From positions 1,798,001 to 1,862,000 of the forward strand of contig JAALGY010000052.1 in the NCBI GenBank assembly GCA_032358165.1: a DNA stretch of 64,000 nucleotides, read 5' to 3'. This document shows positions 50,901-60,496 of the stretch, one piece after another; the stretch's first letter is position 1; each line of letters starts with the position of its first letter. Below the pieces are notes generated by a model that saw only the letters and a program-made list of their open reading frames with translations, made no database searches and was not told the origin of the DNA. This DNA comes from Diplosphaera chodatii. Lineage: Eukaryota > Chlorophyta > Trebouxiophyceae > Prasiolales > Stichococcaceae. The translations under genes and the position numbers were made by a program.

Positions 50901-51866
50901 GTCAAAGGTGGGGCTGTGGCCACCTATATCTGCCCCCAGTGCAACAGCACACCAGTACTGACCACTACTCACGTACGACTGCACACTGCAACGGTCGCGG
51001 TCAGCAAGCAAGCAGATCGGCTTATGCTGAGTCTTGGCCATCATGTTACGATGTCGCCTGCGCATGCACAGCCGAGGACGATGACCATGCCGTGGCGCTG
51101 GCCAACGACTGCCCCTTCGGACTGGGCTCCGCGGTCTGGAGCCGGAGCATGAAGCGCGCCCGCGCAGTTGGCGCTCGCCTGGAGGTGGGCCATGACCTTG
51201 CAGCTGGCATGTGGCACATGTGCATACGGTTACCTGCTCAGGCAGTAACAGACAGTAGTATAGCACACCAGGCTGGCACAGGTGCAGACTTTCACAAGCC
51301 GCTGTGTGGACGAGCTCACTCACTAGGGTGTCTTGCGTTTCATGCAGGCGGGGATGACCAGCATCAACGACTTCGCGACGACGTACATGTGCCAGTCGCT
51401 GCCCTTTGGCGGCGTCAAGCACTCGGGCTTCGACCGCTTTGCCGGCATCGAAGGGCTGCGCGGCCTGACTGTGCCCAAAGCAGTGGCAGAGGACAGGTGC
51501 ACCCTTCCACACCTTCTGAGCACCCTCATTGATGTCTTTATAGTGGGCTGGCAGATCCGGAAATGACGTGCCATGCTCCCAAAGCCATACGGACAAAGTC
51601 TTCCATAAGCGCCAGCATCGCAACCTTATGCTCAAGGCTGCGGGTTTGACTTGGCTAAAGTGTGCTGCAGGGTGCCCTGGCTGATGCGCACCGACATCCC
51701 GCCGCTGCTGCAATACCCCATTGGCGACGCTGCTTACGCCTTCACAGCCAGCCTGATCTCCATGTTTTATGCGCCGGGGTGGGGCGGCTCCGCCCGCGGC
51801 CTCGTGGGCCTGCTGCGAGCGCTGATGCCCGGCGCCAACAGCAGGCAGAAACCCAAGGGGCAGTGA
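47999..51866 (+). CDS. ALDH22A1: Membrane-anchored aldehyde dehydrogenase, ALDH22A1 type
   Basis: NAD(P)-dependent oxidation of aldehydes to acids; plant ALDH22A1 enters the secretory system through an N-terminal hydrophobic segment. Here the first exon (47999 to about 48160) has such a segment ([18 protein letters not shown]). Then come [105 protein letters not shown], the catalytic-Glu box LELGGKD (about 49975), the catalytic-Cys box GQNCAGAER (about 50250), [31 protein letters not shown] and [12 protein letters not shown]. Both catalytic residues are intact. The C-terminal tail after EDR is longer than in soluble ALDHs and ends QKPKGQ, as in ALDH22. The start ATG (47999) is the only one giving the anchor. 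Confidence 0.9.
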
Positions 51867-52506
51867 TGAGATGCAGCTATTCTTGCTGCGACAGCGGTGT
51901 GCATTTGGTCAGCGGTTCGTGTGGTGTGTGATGGCGAGAAGAGTGAGGGGAGCAGATCGGTGAGCAATCGTATGGCACTGGGAACTGCACCTTGCAGCCG
52001 TGGATAGTCAGCACAGTCATGAATCGCTGATGTGCTGAATGCTATGTTTGGCCGTGCGTCATAGTCCGGAATTGGGAAACGTGCTCAGACCAGCGCCACA
52101 GACAGCAATGCTATTGCACTGCCAGTTGATTGATTGGTGTGCTAATCCTTGTCTGACTGTCGCACAGTCTCGATGCTTTGAACAAAGGACAAACTGACAG
52201 CATAGCTCAGCAAACAGCCACAGTGCACTCTGTTCATTCGAGTCCTAGGTCAAGCGGCTGCGCTGCCGGGCAAAGGGTGTGTTGGCATTGCCTCAGGCAC
52301 GGTGCCAACACCATTCTGCTCTACTTGATGCTGCCCGCTTCCATCTGCCAGTTCAGCTGTGGTGGTGTCAGCAGCTTGCGCAGGGGGGACGCCCTGCATG
52401 GCATCATGCCACGCCCTGTCAGCTGCTCAGCGCTCAGCCTGCCAGGCGCACTGCAGCTTCCAGGGCTTGAGCGGATCACCGGAGCAAGGAGTACGCATGA
52501 ATGCAT
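51867..52506. other. Intergenic, convergent 3' ends
   Basis: About 640 bp between ALDH22A1 and the MPND-like gene. No coding or RNA signal recognised. Confidence 0.45.
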
Positions 52507-55500
52507 TTATGGTGCAAAACCATGGGCCAGTTGGCGACCATGAGGGTGACAAAACTTGGCGTGCAAATCTTGGCAGCCGTGCAGCACCTGCTGCGCCGGG
52601 CCGCCGCCGCTCCAGGCGGCCAGCGCCGTGTCTGCAGCGGCCTGCGCCCAGGCGCGGGCTTCAGCCTCGGGCCACGCCGCCGGCAGCCGCGCCGCGAGGC
52701 TGGCGCGCAGCTTGTCGGCGCACGTCAGCCCCTCGCGCCACTCCGCCCGCAGCTCCGTCCGCGAGGCCTGCCGTACGAGCAGGACGCCGCTGATCACTGT
52801 GTCTGTCCTGACGTATTGTGACACCGCGCGCACAACAACTGGCCTGCAGCCGAAATCCCTGCCGCTGGTATCCTGATGAGTTAGGTGATAGCAAGTCGTC
52901 TGATGCATGCAACCGCTCCACCTTTGCAGCGTAGCGCTGCGCGAGGGCGGGCAGCTCGGTCGCCGGCAGCGCGCGGGCGTGCGCATCCTCGGCGCCCTCC
53001 TCGTCCACCGCCACCACCACCCGCACCGGCTTGCAGCCCACCGCCAGCGGGTCCGCCACTGCACCACCATTCTTGCAGTGTGAGCACAGAATCTGCAGAG
53101 GCATGTTTGACAGTTGAGGACAGGGGGCCAAAGCATGCGGGCCGTTATGATGCACACAGATTGCCCAAGCTGCTCGTGACTCGTGCAGGATGCAAGCGCA
53201 ACGCAGGCAGGCGGCTCTGCAACATGCAGACGATTGCTTTGTCTGACAGCATGAAGCCGGAACCTGAGGGCAGACGGCCGAGCGGGTGCTCCACTCGGAA
53301 CCAGGTCAGCACCGACTGTGGTGATGTAGCCTGCCGACCGTACGGCGACATGATGGCCGCCACATAAGGCTCTGCTCCACCAGCTTCATCGTCTCTGCAC
53401 AGCAGGATGGCATGCACGAGTGGTGAACAACGGCGTGAAGAAGGAGTAGACAGTGCACGACATGGTGAGGTCAACATGCAGTTAGTCTGAAGTCAGCTGG
53501 CAGCCTCAAGGCCAGGCCTTGTGCAGTGGAAGGCCCCAGGCACACACCTGTGAGCGATCTGCTGGCGGGCCTGGTTGGCTATGTCGATCACCGATGGCAT
53601 TGCGGCAAAGCTTGGGTGCGAGTGATACCACCCGACACACCTGGACAGAGGCGATGCTTGTCACCGACAGTGTGACAGCCGTCATGACAGCTGGAGTACG
53701 CCGCTGCAGGGTGCTCCTCACCGCCCGGCAGCACGGTCAAACAGGTGCTGTCAGCATGAGGGCGAGTGAGACCCTACAGGACTGCGTCCGGACAGCCGCT
53801 GCGCTGCAGCGGGGTCCCGCACCGCATGCCGTGCTGCTCCTGGATGGCGGCGCGCACCGCCGCCTCGTCCACCGGGTCCATCTCCACATCGATGGAGCCG
53901 CCCTCCCCCGGCAGCTCCTGGACTGGAAACGCCCGCAGGATCCTGCAGGCCCACGGCAACGTCAGCACCCACCCGGCACCATCTGCAACTGCAACTGCAA
54001 GAAGGGGACAAAGCCGATGTCGTGTGCTGCTGTCGGCCGCCCGCCGCCCAGCTGGGGCCGCGCACCGCATCGACCGCGTCGCGGCGTCGAAGGTGCCGCC
54101 CAGCATGCCAATGACCTCGTGGTCGGACAGGTGCGCGTGGAAGTCCATGGCCAGCAGCGCCGCGGGCGTCACGCTGACCGAGAAGGGCTGCGCGCCCTGC
54201 GCCCCGCCGCCCGCTGCCCCCCGGTACTCCTCGCACCGCACCATCTGTGCAGCCCACGGACGTCTATCAGGGCGGTGCACCACAATGCACCTCTCTAGTG
54301 TCTATGCTGGAGAGCGTGGTGCAAACACAACACGATAGCTGGTGTGCCTTGCTCGAGTGGTGCTCACGGTGCCCGGGCTGGTCAACTGTGGAAAAGCTGG
54401 ATCGCTATGCAGTCACCAGGGCACCCGCACCTGGTGCTCGTCCAGGAACTGCGCGTGCATGCGCGGCGGCGGCCGGATCTCACGCCTCGGGCGGTCCGAG
54501 GCGGCTGCCGCGGCTGCTGAGGCGGCGGACTGGGGCGTGAACAGCTCCCCGCCACCCGTTCCATTCGCCAGCACCGCCCCGCCCGTATGCCTCTGCTTGC
54601 CAGGTTGCTGTTCGGGTCAGAAGGCTATCAGGCGAACATGACATGTTCCACAGTGATGGGCTGTTCTCTGCTGGTGCCGCGTCGCGCTGAGCCTAGCAAT
54701 CAACTTTCAACAGCATGCTTGCTGAAATCCTCCTGCGCCAAATAATGCCTGCTATGGAAGCCACTCCACGGCTGCCTCCACATGTGGTGGACAAGCAAAC
54801 CTCAAGACCTGCAGAGGCCACAGCAAAGGAATGCAGCAGATGCAGCCCACCTGCCGGAGGGCCTGCTCGAAGGCGGAGATGGCGGCCTTGGACGGCGTCA
54901 CGGGCGGGCTGGTCACCACCTGTGCCTGGGAAGGCTGCTGCTGCGGCGGCTGGTGCTGGTGCTGTGGGGCCGCATGCTGCCGGTGCGGACCCAGGCTGCT
55001 GGGCTGCCGGGGAGCTGCAGGACAGTACACCGAACAATCAGCACTAAGCACGCGCAAGACTATGCTAGCAGCATCAATGAGCGGCACATTCAGCACAGCA
55101 GTTGCGCTGGAAGAGCTCTGCCAGATGCGCTTTGTCAGCAGATTGTGGCCGCAGCTCTCGGTGTCAGACACTGTTGGGCGGGTTGGGACGTAACTCGCTC
55201 ATGTGCTCACCGCCAGCCGGCGAGTGCTGCGGGGCGGCGTGCTGGTGCGGATGGGCCGGCGCCTGGCGCGGCCGCTTGGGCGCGCGCGGCCGCGCCTCGT
55301 ACGACTCGTCATCCTCAAACTCCTCGAAGTCCTCCTCGTCCTCCTCATCATCCGACTCGTCCAGGCTGGTGGAGGGCGACCTGCGGACAACGCGGCACGG
55401 GTTTCAAAAGGAAACAGCTTGGCTGCCCCGCAACACGGTGGCAGCAGGTGCAGCACATGGCTGTAGGGTCACACGGAATAACTGACATGCAGCCCTTGCG

Positions 55501-56948
55501 CAGATACCATGGCTGCGGTGTGCACATGCAAGTATGATTCGTCAGCGCTCCAGCACCTGCGGCGAGTTGCTGCGGGGCGCTGGCTGGTGCGGACGGGAGC
55601 TGGGACCTTGGCGGCGGTCGCGCCGCCGCCGCTGCCGCCCTGCGCAAAGGCATCCGGGAAGCGCCGCATCGCCAGCTGGATTTTGTAGTGCTCCAGGTAC
55701 CTGCAGTTCAGTGCAGGACGGTCAGCACATGATAGCAGTTGTCTGGCCACCCTGGACAGGGTGTGCGTTGTGGGACGGGGTGAGGGATTGGATGCGTGGT
55801 GCACCATAGGATAGCAAAAAGATTTTTCATTTCCTGCTTGACACCAGGCCACTGCAAACAGAAGAATATACAAAAGCGTGACGACGCCACTCACTTGCCG
55901 CCAAACTTGACGGTCTTCCAGCCGTCGTCCGCCTTGCGGTCTGGGTTGACCAGGCGCTTCAGGAAGATGGAGAATGCGCTCGGCGACTCAAACTCCCTGT
56001 AGCCGCCGCCGACTGCAGCAGGACAGGCAGCAGCTGAAGCTCATAGCTCAGAGGGTCAGACGTCATGCTGCATAGCACTAGAGACAGTCGAGCAGAAGCA
56101 CCCCACGGTTGGCCCTGTGCTGCAGCAACAGGCATGCCAGGGTGCACACTCACTGCTAGACGCGATCTTCCCATCCGGCGTGAGGCTGGCCAGCGTCTGC
56201 TGCTGCTTGTAGTCCACGCTCAGCACATCCTCCCCCGGCCACAGCAGGCCCTCCTCGATGAGCGTCTGCACCAGCAGTCAGGGGGTAAAAAACACTCGTG
56301 GCAAATGAACAACATTGCAAGCAACCTGGTTGCATGATGCAGCTCACGGTGTCATTCCACGGAGCATGTGAAGATGTTGCAGTGCCATGTGCAAGCAACT
56401 GCATTAGACCACGAATCCTGTGCTGCCCCAATGACAGTAGAGAGACATCAAACTGGCACGATTCTCGAGAGAGCGTTGCCTGCCGCCTTGCATACAGTGG
56501 CATGCGGCTGACCTTCATGGTGATGCCGCTGCCGGCGCGGGAGCGGCCGCTGGTGGTCGCGGGCCGCTTCTTGGGCGCCACCGCCATGGCCTTGCGCCGC
56601 TGCGACATTGCACTCGTCCGCGCCTCGCGCGCCTGCAACCAACATGTCATACACCCATCATGCAACACAGGACTGGGCTGCGCTTTCTGCAGTCATGCTC
56701 AGACGATCGTGTCCCTTGCTGCAGCCGAGCTGATCGTTGTGCTGTGTTTGCGCAGCAATGCTGCTGTCATGTCACACCTTGCGGATCAGCTCGCCATCGT
56801 CATCCGTGTCTGTGCCGCTGCCGTCATCGCCGGCTGGCTGCGGCGGCAGCGTCTGTGGTGCGGGCTCGTCCACATCAATCTCCTCGTCGGAATCGGGCGG
56901 CTCTGCAAAGGGAATCTTGGGAAATTTGTTTTTGAGGGCGCCAATCAT
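52507..56948 (-). CDS. MPND: MPND-like protein: RAMA domain plus JAMM/MPN protease domain
   Basis: Nuclear, probable metalloprotease. The N-terminal exon (56778-56948, MIGALKNKFPKIPF, then acidic) joins in phase to a basic exon (KKRPATTSGRSRAGSG). The RAMA domain follows: TLIEEGLLWPGEDVLSVDY, SLTPDGKIASS, then FESPSAFSIFLKRLVNP, DGWKTVKFGGK and YLEHYKIQLA (about 56275-55640), matching human MPND closely. An acidic, Pro/Gln-rich linker follows (about 55400-54420). The MPN domain holds PFSVSVTPAALLAMDFHAHL, SDHEVIGMLGGTFD, IDVEMDPVDEAAVRAAIQEQ, and the zinc-ligand exon VGWYHSHPSFAAMPSVIDI (about 53625-53570), a complete JAMM (H-x-H-P-x6-S-x2-D), then EPYVAAIMSPYGR. A helical C-terminus ends near 52507. 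Human MPND has been linked to N6-methyladenine in DNA; that role here is inference. Exon edges in the linker and the stop are less sure. Confidence 0.82.
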
Positions 56949-57989
56949 GATACACAAGCTCTGGATGGAGTTTCATGTCAAACTGTGCAGGATTGGATTA
57001 GATTGTGGTGAAGGGGGACACTGACACAAACACTGACCGTGCAGGGCGACACCAGCGCCTGCATTCATTCCCTGCCTGCACGGCGCACAGCAGACCGAGC
57101 TCAGCGCTGGCGCCTGGACGATGTCAGCTTGGCGGCAGATATGTATGAGATGAGCAGGACACCGTCGCACTTAGCACGTACATACACACACTGTATCAAA
57201 AGGCTGCAGTTTGCGCTCATACAGCCCTGATGCACTTCCCCGTGAAGGGGTGCAAGTGAGGATTCAAACTGCACGGGGTGGCCAGTCGACCATGTTTCGC
57301 TGTGCTCTCACCCTGATACACCAACATGCGCCATATCTACGCCTTCCACACCGGTAACAGCAACAAGAGGCACGTCTGCGTCCTGATCACCCCCTGTATT
57401 GCAAGATTCGCCAGCTCATCAGCTTGGCAACAAGGCGGGAGGGCAATGAACTGCGCTGGCCGAGCGTCAGACGTCACCATCTCTGCAGCACCAGCTGTCT
57501 GCTCCCGTGCAAAAAGCACAGCAGCTGGGTGTCTGAAGTGAGTGCTATGGCAGTGCAATCCGTACGTCTGCTGGATCTGCTCAGTGCAGCGAGCTGCAGC
57601 ACCACCTGCTCCGGAAGCTATGCGCGGTCCAGGGTCACGCCCGCCGCCACAAACAGCAACGAATGCAAACCTGAGATAGCCAGGGGTTGCCATCTGCCAT
57701 GGTAGACATGCTACTGGGTGGGGCAGTATCCTCACCCAGTCAGTCACCCTGCCAGCCTGCAGCCTCCACTTTGCGGCCGCCCCGCCTGTTCAGTGGTGTT
57801 TGCCTGTTTCCGGAACACCCGCAGTCGCACATGTCCAGCACCACCTGAAAGTCTGCGTGCGACCTTCCATAGGCTGATCGCGGTCAGGTGCAGCGTTGCT
57901 GATACAGCAGGCAGCCGGCCTTGCCGCGCAGGCGCTCATCTGCTGTACCCTGCCGTGCTTTGTACTTTGAGCAGACGCGGCTTGCTCCA
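56949..57989. other. Intergenic, divergent promoters
   Basis: About 1.04 kb between the divergent MPND-like gene and the basic protein gene. A 136-codon minus-strand frame (57337-57747) has no recognisable motif. Otherwise nothing clear. Confidence 0.4.
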
Positions 57990-59657
57990 ATGTCTGACAC
58001 CTCTAGCAGTGAGGACGAGGAGGAGCTGCAGCGTCTGCAGGCGGTCAGCGTCGCAGGGCGGGACATCGCCGCCGCCGCTGCTGTGTCGTCACAGAAGCAG
58101 GTGCGGCAGTGCACCATGGCCACGGCTTGAAACCCCTCCCTTCTGTGGGCTGTTTCAAGACCGATGGCTGACATCGCTATGGCGCTGCTGTCTGCAGCGG
58201 AAGCGGCGCGGGGATGATGTGGCAAATGGCGGCACACAGGGCGGCGGCATTGTTGAGGAGAAGCTGTGGAAGGCGCTGGCCAAGCGTTTGGATGGTGACC
58301 TGGAGTGCCAGCTTGCAACGCCAGCAACTGCCGAGGGACACAGTCCAGTACAGGACGCCAGCCCGCCTGCGCAGGAGGGCGACGCGTTCCGGCTCTTCAG
58401 GTTGGTACAAGGCAGAGCTGCTGGTTGGTGCTGCCCATGGCTATCAGCTGGTTCGAAGAAGTTCACCCCAATGCGAGCAGTGCGGCCATCATGCCTGGCG
58501 GTATGCATTCTGCAGGAGAGCACAGCCTGGGGCGCCGGTACAGCTGCCAGCTCCCATGGCAACAGCCAATGGGGCTTTGTTGCCGGACACAGAGGCAGCG
58601 CAGCCCGGCAGCGGTGCGCAGCCACTGACCAAGAAGCAGCGGGCGAAGCTGGTGGCCAAGGAGCGCCGGCAGCAGCGCAAGGCGGCAAAGCGGGAGGCGG
58701 CCGCGGCACAGGACGCCCCACGGCCGCTGCCCCCGCCGCCCGCTGACAAGGTGCTGCACCTCGGCACTTTCGTTGGCAAGTGGGGTCGTGCTATCGTCCC
58801 AGTCCACTCCAGTGACTTTGGCCCCGATGCAACTGTAACTGTCTGATGTATGCAGTCGACAGCGCTGTGGACATCCCACAGCTTCCCACAGTCTGGGGTC
58901 TCGCCTTACATGCTCATGGTCCGTGCAGATTGCGGACGCGCTCAGGGCCGGGGCTGAGGCGGCGCACCATGTGTCGCTCACGCCAGCTGATGCTGGTGCT
59001 GGCGGCCGGGCCGGGGCCAGTGGCAAGGCGGGTGCCGCATCTGGTACCAGTGCTGCCACAGCTGCTGGCCAGGGCGGCGGGGCCGCACCGCAGCTGACGG
59101 ACCGCGAGCGGCGCAAGCAGAAGCGCATCGAGAAGCGGGCGCGGCGGGAGCCCGCCAAGCTGGAGGTGCGTGCTTGTTGACTGGTTCCACACGAGCGATT
59201 GGCTGTGCAAGAACGACTAGTCATGCAGGTTGAGGGTGGGTCAGTGAAGGTGACGTGCGACCTGCCACCGAAAAGCATTGGTCTTTGCTGCTTGCAGGCA
59301 AAGCAGAAACGCAAGGCTATCAAGGCGGAGCGCCACCGGAGGAAGTACGCCATGAAGCAGCAGCAGAAGGCGGCAAAGGCACGCGCCGCTGCGTCAGGCG
59401 ACACCGCCGCGGCGGTGGGAGGCGCGGCCGCCGGGGGCGGCGCCCCATCGCAGAGCACTCCCGGCAATTCTACAGTAGCCGCCGGCAATGGTACGCGGGC
59501 AGCCACAGCAGGGAAGAAGGGCAAAAAGGCTGGCAAAGGCAAGCGGGAACAGATCGGCGTGCGGCGCGGCAAGTTCAGCAAGGCGAAGGTGAAGCAGCGC
59601 GTCACGGCCCGCAAGGGGCAGCAGCCGGCGGCAAAAACACAGCGCGGTGGAGCCTGA
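57990..59657 (+). CDS. Lysine/arginine-rich, probably nucleolar protein
   Basis: Five exons join with every phase matching: 57990-58100, 58198-58400, 58516-58750, 58929-59165 and 59298-59657, giving 381 residues. The N-terminus is acidic and serine-rich (MSDTSSSEDEEELQRLQAVS), followed by an ordered helix (EEKLWKALAKRLDGDLE). Three strongly basic helical stretches come next (LTKKQRAKLVAKERRQQRK, LTDRERRKQKRIEKRARRE, AKQKRKAIKAERHRRKYA) between Ala/Gly-rich linkers, and a basic tail with GVRRGKFSKAKVKQRV. This composition is typical of nucleolar ribosome-biogenesis factors. I do not recognise the exact family, and localisation is inference. Confidence 0.75.
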
Positions 59658-59936
59658 GGACCTGCGAGCTTGTGTTGCATGCCTCTCGACTGCCCATCTG
59701 CCGTGTAACGGAAGCATGTGGCCCAGCTGTGCCACACACCACCTGCATTGAAAGTGCAGGTGCATGAGATCATCACCTCCTACGCATGCAGCTGGGCATA
59801 CCGTATGCGAGGCCTCAATGGCTGCAACCCTGCCTTGGCCATCATTGCAGGCAACACGAGCCACACACGCACTCTGCACGCAAAACGCTTTGCACATAGA
59901 TGAGGCCTGCAAAGAATCGCGCTCCCGACGCTCAGC
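59658..59936. other. Intergenic
   Basis: About 280 bp holding the 3' UTR of the basic protein gene and the downstream side of the permuted tRNA gene. Nothing else seen. Confidence 0.5.
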
Positions 59937-59940
59937 AAAA
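59937..59940 (-). terminator. Probable RNA polymerase III terminator (TTTT)
   Basis: The first run of four T on the minus strand after the permuted tRNA, beginning 10 nt beyond the last base of its 5' half. Pol III stops at such runs. Confidence 0.55.
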
Positions 59941-59949
59941 CGAAACAGA

Positions 59950-60033
59950 CTTCAGTGCCACGCTCTTCCAACTGAGCTATAAAGGCTCGTATAACATTGC
60001 CTTCACCCGGGATCGAACCAGGGACCTTGGCAA
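59950..60033 (-). tRNA. Circularly permuted tRNA-Phe (anticodon GAA)
   Basis: Read on the minus strand, the 3' half comes first (60033 to 59998): loop T, anticodon-stem TGCCA, variable AGGTC, T stem CCTGG, T loop TTCGATC, T stem CCGGG, acceptor TGAAGGC, discriminator A. Eleven bases follow (59997-59987), then the 5' half (59986 to 59950): acceptor GCCTTTA, TA, D stem GCTC, D loop AGTTGGAA, D stem GAGC, G, anticodon stem TGGCA, loop start CTGAAG with anticodon GAA at 59953-59951. Joined at the anticodon loop these give a normal cloverleaf. Acceptor 7 bp (one G-U), D stem 4 bp, anticodon stem 5 bp perfect, T stem 5 bp (one G-U). U8, A14, G18G19, A21, U33, purine 37 and the G15-C48 pair are all present. 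No CCA is encoded. Box B therefore lies upstream of box A. Identity Phe is from the anticodon and A73. Confidence 0.9.
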
Positions 60034-60496
60034 CTCTGCTAGTCATCGTTGATGCCCCTCACCATAATTCTGCATCTTATCATTTATGGACGCCGCTTTT
60101 CAGTATAATGGCGGTTTTAGGGTTTAGCGTATGCACAATCCTCGGCCCAGCCCCAGCTGTGCGCTAGCCCAGCAAGTTTCGTCGGGTGGCTGGCGATTGG
60201 CATCACAACACGCGGACCCCAACATCATTTCACATCAGCGTCTGCAAGGGGTTGCCATGTAGCAGCAGCATCAGCCAATATTGAACCAAAACCGCGATAC
60301 TGTGCCACCATTCGCCACATCGATGCCCGTGCGCAGTGCACAGTCACAGGTCCAATGTCCAAGGCAGGCCCCTCAAAACCGTGCTTCCATACAACTTTAA
60401 TCCTACCACCGTGTTGGGCCTGTGTCCCCATGCTGCCTACCTGTTCTGCCATGCTTGTGCATCTGCTGCCATGCCCGCTGAACACAAGGAGTGGGC
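60034..60496. other. Intergenic
   Basis: About 460 bp between the tRNA gene and the stop of the SET gene. An A/T-rich patch (about 60062-60089) lies 30-55 bp upstream of the tRNA gene on its own strand and could serve as an upstream Pol III element. A single plant-type telomere-like TTTAGGGTTTAG occurs near 60116. Confidence 0.45.

Noticed and set aside
57337..57747. 136-codon minus-strand open frame
   Set aside because: No recognisable motif, no supporting splice pattern and no homology I can name.
57718..58746. 342-codon plus-strand open frame
   Set aside because: It runs through introns of the basic protein gene, whose five exons join in perfect phase, and its extra sequence is Arg/Ser/Cys-rich noise.
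58463..59776. 437-codon minus-strand open frame
   Set aside because: Antisense to the basic protein gene. The long openness is explained by high-GC Ala/Lys codons on the other strand.
59944..60040. Ordinary intron-containing tRNA or tRNA pseudogene
   Set aside because: In the normal order no T arm follows the D and anticodon arms. All stems close only when the upstream segment is used as the 3' half.
60115..60127. TTTAGGGTTTAG, plant-type telomere motif
   Set aside because: Only about one and a half units; not an array and easily a chance match.
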